This document shows positions 47,843-59,099 of a DNA stretch of 64,000 nucleotides, piece by piece. Origin of the DNA: Henckelia pumila (taxonomy: Eukaryota > Streptophyta > Magnoliopsida > Lamiales > Gesneriaceae); assembly GCF_033568475.1 (NCBI RefSeq), contig NC_133123.1:55931522-55995521 (forward strand), given 5' to 3'. The position numbers and the translations under genes are program-made. Each line of letters starts with the position of its first letter. The stretch's first letter is position 1. The notes beneath the pieces are model-generated. The model saw nothing but the letters and a program-made list of their open reading frames with translations. It did no database searches and was not told where the DNA came from.

Positions 47843-48620
47843 TATTGAATCCTGACTTTTGGTGATAACAAAACAATACTTTGTTGTTTAGTTGGCCGCC
47901 ATTTATTTGTATAAGCAGCTACGTCAACCGAACAAAGACATATCTACCGACGTCAGCCAAAGCATGCAAAGCAGTTGTACGTCAACCGAACAAAGACATA
48001 TCTACCGACGTCAGCTAAAGCTTGTCAACCAACGATAATGCAAAACAGTTGTATGTCAAACGGAACAAAGACATACCTACCGACTGAGATATCTACCGAA
48101 CTTCAAATACAGAAAGCTACACGCTACATTTCAAAATTACAGTTTTCCAGATCTCAGAAAGTGACAAGACAACTGAAAAGCAAAAGGACGAAGCATTTAA
48201 GGATTCATCTGATAAAGTGAGAAAGCCTTAAATAGCATTTAATGTGAGCGACACATTGAATAGACAATTAAAGGCGCCCCCAGTACAAAATATTCAGAAA
48301 ACTTTATCAGTAGGGAAATCTTACCATTGGACAAAGAAGAAAAACGTTGAAAACAAAGGCTATATATTTCAAAGACTTTCTAGACAGAAAATACGATACA
48401 ACAACGCTTATTGAGAATCTGTCTATCTGAGCTCTCGAACCTATCTTGAATATTCGACCGCTCAAATAGAAAACCCTTAGCTTAAACAGCCTTATCCGAT
48501 CTTCGAAGAGATCTTTTCAAGGGTTGCTCAAATCCAGATATCGTTTGAAGAACGCTACCTGATACAAGGATTTGAGAAGTCTTAAGTCCTCGAGAGACTA
48601 AGACAATCATCATCACCATC
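47843..48620 (+). mobile_element. Copia LTR, left part (split by Tekay-type insertion)
   Basis: Begins at TTGAATCCTGACTTTTGG, matching the start of the copia LTR at 7217 read on the minus strand; the first bases TG appear as TA. It continues at 55923 after the inserted element. Total length about 1177 bp against 1054 bp for the other copy. Confidence 0.85.
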
Positions 48621-48680
48621 TGAAGTAGCCCGTACCCTAATTGAGTAATTAAAGGATTAATGCTAATTAAATAAATTGGG

Positions 48681-48959
48681 GATCGGACGGATCGGAAGCT
48701 CCGAAGGCACGATCGGAAGCTCCGAACAGGATCGGAAGCTCCAATGAGCGATCGGAGGCACCGATGATATTACGTCATTCATGACGTGTGGTTAGATCGG
48801 AAGCTCCGATCAGGACCGAAAGTTCCGATCACCCCTATCCGGAGTCAACAAGTGATATTTTGACACGTGGCAGATCAGGATCTTCGAAAGCTCCGATGGC
48901 AGGATCGGACGTTCCGATCGAGGTTCAGACGTTCCGATCAAGGATCGGAAGTTTCGATC
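48681..48959. repeat. TCGGAAGCTCCGA palindrome array in LTR U3
   Basis: About eleven units of ATCGGAAGCTCCGA and variants (for example GGACGTTCC), spaced about 20 bp (48691, 48712, 48731, 48751 and on), each an inverted repeat. The array stops seven bases before the TATA box. The same array occurs at 54636-54914 and, inverted, at 31670-31955 and 37619-37890. Confidence 0.88.
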
Positions 48960-48965
48960 GTTGTC

Positions 48966-48973
48966 TATAAATA
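48966..48973 (+). promoter_or_regulatory. LTR TATA box
   Basis: TATAAATA directly after the palindrome array; conserved in all Tekay-type LTRs here (also 54921-54928). Confidence 0.75.
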
Positions 48974-49966
48974 GAAGGCCGAGGCTTCACTTTCATTTGC
49001 CAATTCCGAGTTCTCCTTTCCATTCTAGTTCTTTTGGAGCTGTTCTAGTCTTCTTAGGCTTAGTCCGGAGGTCGGCGAGGCGTTCGGTAGTCGTAGCGCA
49101 GTTGTGTCCAAGTTCTGGAGGCATCGACATCAAAGGGCTAACGACGGACGAAGGTATAGCTTTTGCTCCCTATAAATATTTAAGAGTATGCAATAGCTTA
49201 GTTAAGGCTTTTAGAGCACTTTAATGATAGTAGTATCATTTGGCAGTGTAGAGCAGACTATAGGCGTGGACCTAGAGTTGGTAGAGCTTGCACTGTTTTG
49301 AGGTACGGAAGTACTGTTCGAGATATCCTGACTGAGTATGCATGTATTATGTGACTGCATGGTTTATATGTCATTGATTTATGTTGCATTCATTTGCATC
49401 TTGCTGTATCTCTTTCGAGATGTCTGTTAGTAGGGTTGTACCCTATCCTGTTAGTGGATGGACTTCTATCGATTTGGGTCCGGCGTATCCATGGTTATCT
49501 CGGTATGGGAGCCACCTCCTGAAGCAACGGCACAGCGTGCTACATACCAGGGCCCGGTCTGTCTCTGTTATCTGATCCTTGACCTCGAGTCTATAGGGAG
49601 TTCACTTTGCATGCATGTATACTTATACTCTCGTACTGAGCGTTTTATTCTCACGTCTCGTACTCTATATTTTCTGGACACCCTATTCCATGGGGCAGGT
49701 TTGCGATTGGACGAGGAGGGTGGATCTAGGAGGGGCTAGTCAGTGGTTGGCCAGCTGGAGCTTCGTCTAGGATTTATTACTGTTGTTTGAGTTTATACAG
49801 CTATTCGATTTGGTTTTATATTATTGGATAAAATTACAGATTCCTTTACTTGGGATTGTATATTTTTTATGGTTTCCGCAGTTTTATTCTGATATCTGTT
49901 TAATTAAATTAATTGCATGCATAAGTTCTATTTAGTAGGTGATCCGGGTAAGGGTCACTACATTTA

Positions 49967-49978
49967 TGGTATCAGAGC
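49967..49978 (+). other. Primer binding site (iMet tRNA)
   Basis: TGGTATCAGAGC four bases after the 5' LTR. Confidence 0.9.
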
Positions 49979-50029
49979 ATGCAAAAGAATTCTTGGGATT
50001 TAGTCTCATCATGAGGTATTTTTGTAGTT

Positions 50030-53000
50030 GGCAAATCATGACGACCGGAGTTCTCATGGCAGTGTTGGTGGGCGTTGAGGTGATGCCGACCGGGAGCCTC
50101 GTCGAGAACGGCGTCATCGTTATCATGACGACGAGCGTTTCACTGTGCGTCGATTCTTAGCTATGGGTCCTAAGCCCTTAGTTGGAGGTGAGTCTCCGGA
50201 GGATGCGGAGAACTGGTTAGACCGCATGGAGACGACTTTTCAGACTTTCCAATGCACCGAGGAGCAGAAGGTAGAGACCCTTGGCTATCTTCTGGATGGG
50301 CGTGCGCGCAGGTGGTGGAGGTTTACTTCTGCACCTTTTGTTGCGGCGAGAGGAGTGGCCACCTGGGCTGAGTTCCGCACTGCTTTCCAAAAGCGATATT
50401 TTCCTCCTGCACTCCGACAGTCAAAGGCAGGCGAGCTACTGAGTCTGCGATAGGGAGCCATGTCTATCGATGAGTATCAGCAGAGGTTCTTTGATCTGCT
50501 ATCCTATTGCCCCGAGATTGCTGATAGCTCAGAGATGAAGTATAATCTGTTCCTTCAGGGCCTTAACCCTGAGATCCATGACCGTGTGGCGGTTGGCGAC
50601 GACATGTCCTACGAGGGTTTGGTGAGCCGTTGTCATCAGGCGGAGGACAGCATTCGGCGGAACAGGTCTTTCCCTCAGTCGAGGCCTGCTAGTTCTTTGG
50701 GTCCCCGTGCCCAAACTTTCAAGAAGTCTGGATCTTCTTCTTCCTCTGGTTCTGGAGGTGTTGTCTATTACGGTAAGAAGGACAAGTGTGATCACTGTGG
50801 GAAGAACCATCCATCCGACAAGTGCCGTAGAGCTTCGGGAGCTTGTTTCTGTTGTGGAGAGACTGGTCATATCCGGAGAGATTGTCCACTATCTGGGGGA
50901 GGCGGTTCAGGATCTGGTTCAGGATCTGGTTCTCAGGCCACCGTACAGCAGAGGTCGCAGGGACAGTCTGCTGGGAGTTCTCATTTGAGGCCACGAGCTT
51001 CTGGCCAGGTGTTTGCCCTGAGACATGATCAAGCTGTGGAGGAGAATGAGAAAGTCATCGCAGGTACATTTCTGCTTTATGGTATACCTGCTCTTGTACT
51101 TATTGACACTGGTGCATCTCATTCCTTCATTTCTGCATGTTTTGTTAAGAGGCATAAGTTACCATGCATTGCACTAGACGTAGTGATGTCTGTTTCTACT
51201 CCGACGGGCCAATCTGCTTTGGCTAAGCATCTAGTGATGGGTTGCCCTTTAGAGTTCGAAGGAAACATTTTGTTAGCGAATCTTATGGTCCTGGCGTTGG
51301 ACGACTTTGATTGCATTTTGGGAATAGATATGTTGGCTACCTATCGAGCTTCAGTGGACTGCTATCAGAGATTAGTACGCTTTCATCCGGAGGGGAGTGA
51401 GAGTTGGTTTTTCTATGGTGAGGGAGCGCGACCCCCGATGCCTTTGGTATCAGCTTTGAGAGCCTGTCGAGCTCTAGAGTCTGGCGGGGAAGGCTACCTT
51501 ATCTATGCAGTTGATTTGTCCGCTGAGAGTATTGGGAAAGAGAGCATTCCTGTTGTGGATGAATTTCCAGATGTATTTCCTGATGAGATTTCGGGTTTTC
51601 CTCCTGCTAGGGAAGTCGAGTTTGGCATAGAGTTGATGCCGGGTACTTCGCCTATTTCTAGAGCACCGTATCGTCTGGCTCCGTCAGAGATGCGTGAGTT
51701 GAAGAATCAGCTACAGGATCTTTTGGACAAGGGGTACATTCGTCCTAGTGTATCTCCTTGGGGAGCTCCTGTTCTCTTTGTGAAGAAGAAGGATGGGTCG
51801 ATGCAGCTGTGCATGACTATCGGCAGCTGAATCGAGTCACTGTGAAGAACAAGTATCCGTTGCCTTGTATTGATGACTTGTTCGATCAGCTGCAGGGCAC
51901 GTCAGTTTACTCCAAGATTGACTTGAGATCTAGGTATCATCAGTTGAGAGTCCGTGATCAGGACGTAGCCAAGACTGCATTCCGTACTCGCTATGGGCAT
52001 TACGAGTTTCTAGTGATGCCATTTGGTTTGACTAATGCGCCGGCTATATTCATGGATTTGATGAACCGTGTCTTCAGGGAGTATTTGGACAAGTTTGTCG
52101 TGGTCTTCATTGACGACATCTTGGTGTATTCACGTAATATGGAAGAGCATGTTTCTCACTTGCGGTTGGTACTACAGACTCTTCGAGATGAGCAGTTGTA
52201 CGCCAAGCTGAGCAAGTGTGAGTTCTGGATGGATAGAGTGGTCTTTCTTGGCCATATCATATCCAGGGAGGGGATTTCTGTTGATCCAAGCAAGATTGAA
52301 GCGGTACTTAATTGGTCGCGTCCGACGACAGTTGCTGAGATCCGTAGTTTTCTGGGTCTAGCAGGGTATTATCGTCGCTTCATTCTGAACTTCTCTCAGT
52401 TAGCTCGACCGTTGACGCAGCTTACCCGCAAGGGTGTGGATTTCGAGTGGTCCTCCGAGTGTGAGAAGAATTTTTGTGAGCTTCGACGGCGGTTGACTTC
52501 TGCGCTGGTGTTGGCATTACCGTCAGGATCTGGAGGGTATGTGGTTTACACGGATGCTTCTCTTCAGGAGTTAGGTTGTGTCCTGACTCAGAATGGGCAT
52601 GTGATCGCATACGCTTCTAGACAGCTGAAGCTTCATGAGGACAACTACCCAGTCCATGATTTGGAGTTAGCAGCCATTGTGTTCGCTTTGAAGATCTGGC
52701 GTCATTATCTGTATGGCGATAAATTTGAGATCTTCACCGACCATAAGAGTCTCAAGTATTTGTTCACTCAGGCGGAGTTGAACATGAGGTAGAGACGTTG
52801 GATGGACTTGCTTAAGGACTATGATTGCGAGATTAAGTACCATCCGGGAGCTGCTAATCTCACCGCTCATTCTTTGAGTCGCAAGGTGCAACTATCCGCA
52901 CTTCAGACTTGTTCTATGTCTAGTGCGATCAGTGACTGTTGTACTTCAGGTTATACCTTCAAGCATAAGAAAGGTATGCAGAGTATCCAGATGTTTGCGA

Positions 53001-54440
53001 TATTATCTGAGCCAGCCTTGTATTCGCGGATCCGAGATGCTCAGATGTCTGTTTGAAGACCCAGCGTTTAGCTCGTCTAGCTAACGAGGGTAGCTCGTCT
53101 GAATTTCATTATCAGTCAGATGGCTTTCTGTGTTTGTCTGGTAGGCTTGTGATTCCGCAGGATGAAGAGTTGCGAGAGGAGATTTTGTCTCAGGCGCATC
53201 GCACTAAGTTGAGTATTCATCCTGGGAGCAACAAGATGTACAAGGATCTACGTACTCGTTTCTGGTGGAAGGGAATGAAACGCAATGTTTATCAGTTTGT
53301 TTCGAGATGTTTGGTGTGTCAACAGGTCAAGGCAGAGCACCGACGACCTGGAGGATTGCTTCACAGTCTGCCTATTCCTGAATGGAAATGGGAGTTTATC
53401 ACAATGGACTTTGTGACCCATTTGCCGTTATCCCCGAGAAACTGTGATGCTATCTGGGTTGTGGTGGACCGACTCACCAAGTCAGCGCATTTCATTGCCT
53501 ATAGCCGAGAGTACTCTGTGGATTGCATGGCACGGATATACATTCAGGAGATCGTTCGACTTCATGGAGTGCCTGTGAGCATTGTCAGCGATCGGGACCC
53601 CAGGTTCACTTCTAGATTTTGGGGGAGCGTTTAGCGTGCGATGGGTACTACTCTCAGTTTGAGTACTGCCTATCATTCGGAGACTGATGGTCAGTCAGAG
53701 CGCACTATCCGTACTTTAGAGGATATGCTTAGAGCGTGCGTCATGGATTTTGGTTCAGCCTGGCAGGATCATTTGCCGTTGATTGAGTTCGCGTACAACA
53801 ATAGCTATCATACTAGTATTGGGATGGCACCTTTTGAGGCATTGTACGGGCGACGTTGTCGTACTCCACTCTTCTGGGAAGAAGTGGGGGAGAGACAGGC
53901 TGAGGGACCGGAGCTTATCCAGCAGGCGGTAGACATTGTCGATCAGATCAAGAAACGGATTAAGACTGCACAGGATCGTCAGGCCAGCTATGCTAATATC
54001 AAGCGTAGGCCTTTGCAGTTCGAGGTCGGGGAGAAAGTGTTTCTGAGAGTGTCACCTTTCCACAAGATTCTCAGATTTGGCCTTAAGGGCAAGTTGTCTC
54101 CCAGGTTTATCGGTCCGTTTGAGATCTTGGAGAGCATTGGCGATTTGGCTTATCGACTAGCTTTGCCACCGCATCTATCCAGTATTCACGACGTGTTCCA
54201 CGTATCTCTGTTGCGACGGTATGTGCGGATGAATCTCATATTCTGCAGCGGTCTGAGGTTCAGGTAGACAAGGATTTGACTTATGTTGAGAAACCTCTTC
54301 GTATCCTGGATTATAAGGATAAGGTTTTACGGAACAAAGTCATTCCTTTGGTTTTAGTTCAGTGGCAACGCCGAGGCACTGAGGAAGCTACTTGGGAGCT
54401 TGAGGACAGGATGCGTAAAGACCATCCTGAGTTTTTTTGA
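50030..54440 (+). pseudogene. Tekay-type gag-pol, multiply broken
   Basis: Gag: the start codon is TTG in place of ATG and an early TGG has become TGA. The gag domain is open at 50145-50450, then TAG at 50451-50453 followed by ATG at 50460. 50460-51830 encodes the rest of gag, the CCHC knuckle CFCCGETGHIRRDC, protease with LIDTGASHSF, and the RT start. A one-base deletion near 51815 shifts the RT frame (51758-52792; FIDD present). TAG at 52790 replaces CAG; a one-base loss and TGA near 53050 disrupt the RNase H-integrase spacer. Integrase (53053-53634) keeps the catalytic ITMDFV Asp. TAG at about 53632; a one-base deletion near 54222 before the chromodomain-like tail. Confidence 0.93.
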
Positions 54441-54560
54441 TTTCATTCTTTAAGTTGTATTCAGTTGCAAACTCTGTAAACGTTTGATTTGAATAAAGAA
54501 TGTTTCTGATTTCTGTATTTGCATTCGGTACTTAAGATCTGATTTCGAGGACGAAATATC

Positions 54561-54575
54561 TTAAGTGGGGGAGAA
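54561..54575 (+). other. Polypurine tract
   Basis: TTAAGTGGGGGAGAA immediately before the 3' LTR. Confidence 0.85.
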
Positions 54576-55917
54576 TGTAGTAGCCCGTACCCTAATTGAG
54601 TAATTAAAAGATTAATGCTAATTAAATAAATTGGGGATCGGACGGATCGGAAGCTCCGAAGGCACGATCGGAAGCTCCGAACAGGATCGGAAGCTCCGAT
54701 GAGCGATCGGAGGCACCGATGATATTACGTCATTCATGACGTGTGGTTAGATCGGAAGCTCCGATCAGGACCGGAAGTTCCGATAACCCCTATCCGGAGT
54801 CAACAAGTGATATTTTGACACGTGGCAGATCAGGATCTTCGGAAGCTCCGATGGCAGGATCGGACGTTCTGATCGAGGTTCGGACGTTCCGATCAAGGAT
54901 CGGAAGTTTCGATCGTTGTCTATAAATAGAAGGCCGAGGCTTCACTTTCATTTGCCAATTTCGAGTTCTCCTTTCCATTCTAGTTCTTTTGGAGCTGTTC
55001 TAGTCTTCTTAGGCTTAGTCCGGAGGTCGGCGAGGCGTTTGGTAGTCGTAGCGCAGTTGTGCCCAAGTTCTGGAGGCATCGACATCAAAGGGCTAACGAC
55101 GGATGAAGGTATAGCTTTTGCTCCCTATAAATATTTAGGAGTATGCAATAGCTTAGTTAAGGCTTTTAGAGCACTTTAATGATAGTAGTATCATTTGGCA
55201 GTGTAGAGCAAACTATAGGCGTGGACCTAGAGTTGGTAGAGCTTGCACTGTTTTGAGGTACGGAAGTACTGTTCGAGATATCCTGACTGAGTATGCATGT
55301 ATTATGTGACTGCATGGTTTATATGTCATTGATTTATGCTGCATTCATTTGCATCTTGCTGTATCTCTTTCGAGATATCTGTTAGTAGGGTTGTACCCTA
55401 TCCTGTTAGTGGATGGACTTCCATCGATTTGGGTCCGGCGTATCCACGGTTATCTCGGTATGGGAGCTACCTCCTGAAGCGACGGCACAGCGTGCTACAT
55501 ACCAGGGCCCGATCTGTCTCTGTTATCTGATCCTTGACCTCGAGTCTATAGGGAGTTCACTTTGCATGCATGTATACTCATACTCTCGTATTGAGCGTTT
55601 TATGCTCACGTCTCGTACTCTGTATTTTCTGGACACCCTATTCCATGGGGCAGGTTTGCGATTGGGCGAGGAGGGTGGATCTAGGAGGGGCTAGTCAGTG
55701 GTTGGCCAGCTGGAGCTTCGTCTAGGATTTATTACTGTTGTTTGGGTTTATACAGCTATTCGATTTGGTTGTATATTATTGGATAAAATTACAGATTCCT
55801 TTACTTGGAATTGTATATTGTTTATGGTTTCCGTAGTTTTATTCTGATATCTGTTTAATTAAGTTAATTGCATGCATAAGTTCTATTTAGTAGGTGATTC
55901 GGGTAAGGGTCACTACA
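54576..55917 (+). repeat. 3' LTR of the plus-strand Tekay-type element
   Basis: TGTAGTAGCCCG...GGGTCACTACA, 1342 bp. Array 54636-54914, TATA box 54921-54928. Confidence 0.95.
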
Positions 55918-55922
55918 CCATC

Positions 55923-56321
55923 TGAATAAAATTTTGATAAGAGCTTTAAATCTTATCACTATGAATCTAGGAGTTCCATATTAGACATTGGATTAGTCCT
56001 AACTTGGATCGGGTGTATTGCAAGACATTGCAATAACCAAAGTCTTCTAGTGAATCCTTCCGAGGTGGAAGAAGGGGTGACGTAGGAGATTGAGCTCTGA
56101 ACATCCATACTTACGTTATTGCATTACATCATTCCATGGATATCATCTAGCATATTGAGAGCTATTTCCGCACTAATCTTAGTTGCTCTTATATCTCTAG
56201 CAGGCTAAAAGAAAACCGGTCGAGTGAACTAACATTTACTCAACCATATTGCATTAGATTTTAAAGACTATCATTATTGTGTATTCACCCCCCCCTCTAC
56301 ACACGTTATCGATCCCCAACA
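55923..56321 (+). mobile_element. Copia LTR, right part
   Basis: Continues the copia LTR from 48620 and ends GATCCCCAACA, the same end as the LTR at 6164. The primer binding site TGGTATCAGAG follows at 56324-56334. Confidence 0.85.
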
Positions 56322-56365
56322 AGTGGTATCAGAGAGGGTTTTCTATTTAGCTACTGATATTCATC

Positions 56366-56621
56366 ATGACTTCTTTAAATAAAATTTCTATGTTCTCTAA
56401 AGAAGATTATGATGACTGGAAAATTCGTATGCAGGTACATCTTTCTGTTCGAGATGATGACATGTGGTACATTATCACTGACGGACCCATGAAGATTCTC
56501 AAAGTCAACAATGCTGTAGCCATAAAAGGAGGAGAACCATAGATGGTCGAGAAACCCAGAATGGATTAGACTACTGAGGATAAGAATAAAGCAAATCTTG
56601 ATAACGTAGCCAAAGATATAC
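56366..56621 (+). pseudogene. Copia gag N-terminus, interrupted
   Basis: Begins MTSLNKISMFSKEDYDDWKI and stays alignable with the gag at 5483-6118. TAG at 56540-56542 is directly followed by ATG, exactly as in the other copy; a second TAG at 56567-56569 lies where Trp is expected. The frame is cut at 56621 by the long-LTR gypsy insertion. Confidence 0.85.
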
Positions 56622-59099
56622 TGTGAGGACCTCGAGTTGCTAATCTCATCTTAGGGCAATTAATGAATAATTAACATTCATTAATCATCAATTACATAAA
56701 CCAAGAGCAAAGTAAATTTTTTTTTTAAAAAAATTAGAATAAACAGTGCCTCGCTCGATCGGTGAAAAACACCCGATCGAGCGGGCTTCATAACCCTCCT
56801 CTCGGGTTCCGAATATTTATGGCCTCGCTCGATCGGGGAACTTCATCCGATCGAGCGAGCCATAAACTTGATTCCCCTGTTTTGTAAAATATAGGGCCGC
56901 GCTCGATCGGTGATAATCACCCGATCGAGCGAGCATGTTTTCTAGAAAAACACAGCAAAACTCTTTGCTGTCAAAACCAATTCTATATAAGTATTTTCAT
57001 ACCAAATCTATATCACGAGCATGATATAACAATTCCAAAACAGGTATAGACATACATACTAAGTCTCCAACATAGTAGACTAGTTTTAGAATTAATACAA
57101 GATCACATACTAGTCCAAAGCATGAAGTTGTACAACATGTTTCCAAGTAAATCAAACTAAAACATGTTCCACAATCTATAATACATGTTCTCTTGCTTAA
57201 AAACCCGAGTCACCACGTGCTAAGACTCTATCTCGAGCTATCCATGTCAAGTCTGACCAGCTCCTGCCCCACCTATTGCAATGCACACATACAAAACATA
57301 GCAATAGCCGAAAAACTCCGGTGAGAATAAATCCCAGTATAAATAACAAAAAATGCAATAAAAATAGCATCTCATCTAATGCTATAAAATAAATGCAATG
57401 CATGTATGAAGAATAGGCTATCAAAGCTGATATCAATAAAACTTGGTTCTTTGGGATCCCGAGGAATAAAATAACTATCAAACCGCCGACACTCCCAATC
57501 GAGGCGGCATCAAGTATTTTAATCCTCTGACTTTGGTGCAATTATAGAGAGTCTTCTGGCTCTGAAAGCGAAGGCTGCAATCCATGCCACTCAACTATAA
57601 TTTTCCAAACGTCATTTCGCACTCTAGGCTACTCTGCCCTCTATGCTTTATAGGCTGGAGTTCAAGATGAATGCAACATAAGCTGTATGCATTAAATACT
57701 GTAAAACATCTTGAACATCGCATCAAATAAGAAATCAAAGCAATAACACTCATTTAAATCACATAAAAACATAGAACCAAACAACAACAAAGTTGTATGT
57801 GATTTGCTCGAGAAATATAGCTATCTCGAGTTTGCTATCCCATCTGAATAGCTGTCATTTATACCTGTCAATGTCGAGTCTGACACTACTTCAAATCTGA
57901 AAATACACTCCACAAAATCATCTCAAAATGCTGCTCAGCTTCACAAAGCAACTTCAAGTGCAAATGGCTTCAAACTTTGCTCCAAATCTTGCTCTTTCTT
58001 GTTCCGACGTCGAAGCTGAGTTCTTGAGTTTGAATACTTCAAACTCACATCTGAAATGAAATCCATACCATCTCAACATATCAATTTGCAATCCAAATAT
58101 GGATTTATTCAATCAACTATATCAAAATCTTGATAATTTCTTGCACCGGCGGCGTAACGGTATAAAATCGGTAACCGAAACGATATCCGAATGAATATAG
58201 CATTCATTTCCAACCTAATTCCCCAACATATCAGCAATATATACACGTCCAAAACAAATCAGAATTTGGAAATATTCAAAATATCTTCAATAATTCACAA
58301 TAAATCCAAATAACAGTTTTTTTTTCCGATTCGTCTGCGAATACGTAATATGTACTAACCCAAGCACATATATAATCAAAAATAATAGCATCCCATATTC
58401 AACCCAAAATATCAAACATGAAAGAACTCAATAAAAGTTGTACCAAAAGGTAGCTCTCGGAGCGGTGATCGCAAATATATGTTCAAATCGGAATTCTGAC
58501 GGACGGATATCGAAAAATCGAAAATATTAAAGACTGAAAATGGCGTGGAAGCTAAGCTGATGTTCTTCCCCGTTTTCCTACTGCCTTTCACGTTTTTTGC
58601 TGCTGACTATCAAGTGGGAATTTAAGATATATATTGCATATTTGCAGTTTAGTCCCTGAACTCTTCAAAAATTGCAATTTAGTCCTCGGCCCATATTTTA
58701 ATTCAATTTCAATCCTAATTAATTTAAGAATATTAGAATTTAATTCTAAACTCTAAAAATTTTCAAATTAAATATTCTCGGATTAAAATTAAATCATCTC
58801 GGCCTTAAAATTTCAATATTTGCAAATCAGCTCCGGCGCGAATTTCACATCTGAATTAAATTCTCTTTAAATTCCCAAAACTTCTTAAATTCCATAAATA
58901 TTCACATTGAATATTTCAATCTTTTAATTTAAGAATCCCAAAATTTAAATCTCAAAATCCGTACATTCTCAAATTAAATATTTTCACCTCGAAAATTAAA
59001 GCTTTAATTTCCATAAATTCTCCAATCAATATTTTCTCACATTCGGAATTAAAATCTCTAATCCCAAAATTAATAATTGAAGATTTTTAGGATCTTACA
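56622..59099 (-). repeat. 3' LTR, 2478 bp
   Basis: TGTGAGGACCTCG...GGATCTTACA on the plus strand. It contains the three-hairpin array and closely matches 63275-64000 over the visible part. No gene inside; the ORF at 57197-57541 is a chance hydrophobic frame. Confidence 0.92.
56752..56936. repeat. Three-hairpin array (CGCTCGATCGG arms)
   Basis: Left arms at 56752, 56826 and 56900, exactly 74 bp apart. Arms CGCTCGATCGG(T/G) and (A/T)CCCGATCGAGCG or CCGATCGAGCG; loops differ. Confidence 0.92.

Larger units (their letters stand above)
48621..49962 (+). repeat. 5' LTR of the plus-strand Tekay-type element
   Basis: TGAAGTAGCCCG...GGGTCACTACA. Palindrome array 48681-48959, TATAAATA at 48966-48973. 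Confidence 0.95.
48621..55917 (+). mobile_element. Full-length Tekay-type gypsy element, decayed
   Basis: 7297 bp, LTRs 48621-49962 and 54576-55917 (1342 bp each), 5-bp duplication CCATC (48616-48620, 55918-55922). The LTRs differ at about thirty positions by eye, mostly transitions, so it is older than the minus-strand copy. Gag and pol carry several stops and single-base deletions. It is inserted in a copia LTR. Confidence 0.95.

Noticed and set aside
56752..56936. Regularly spaced palindromic repeats resembling a CRISPR array
   Set aside because: Only three units, variable loops, location inside eukaryotic LTRs, no cas genes; treated as LTR hairpin arrays.
57197..57541. ORF of 114 residues with membrane-like segments
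   Set aside because: Inside the gypsy LTR; not supported by family or context.
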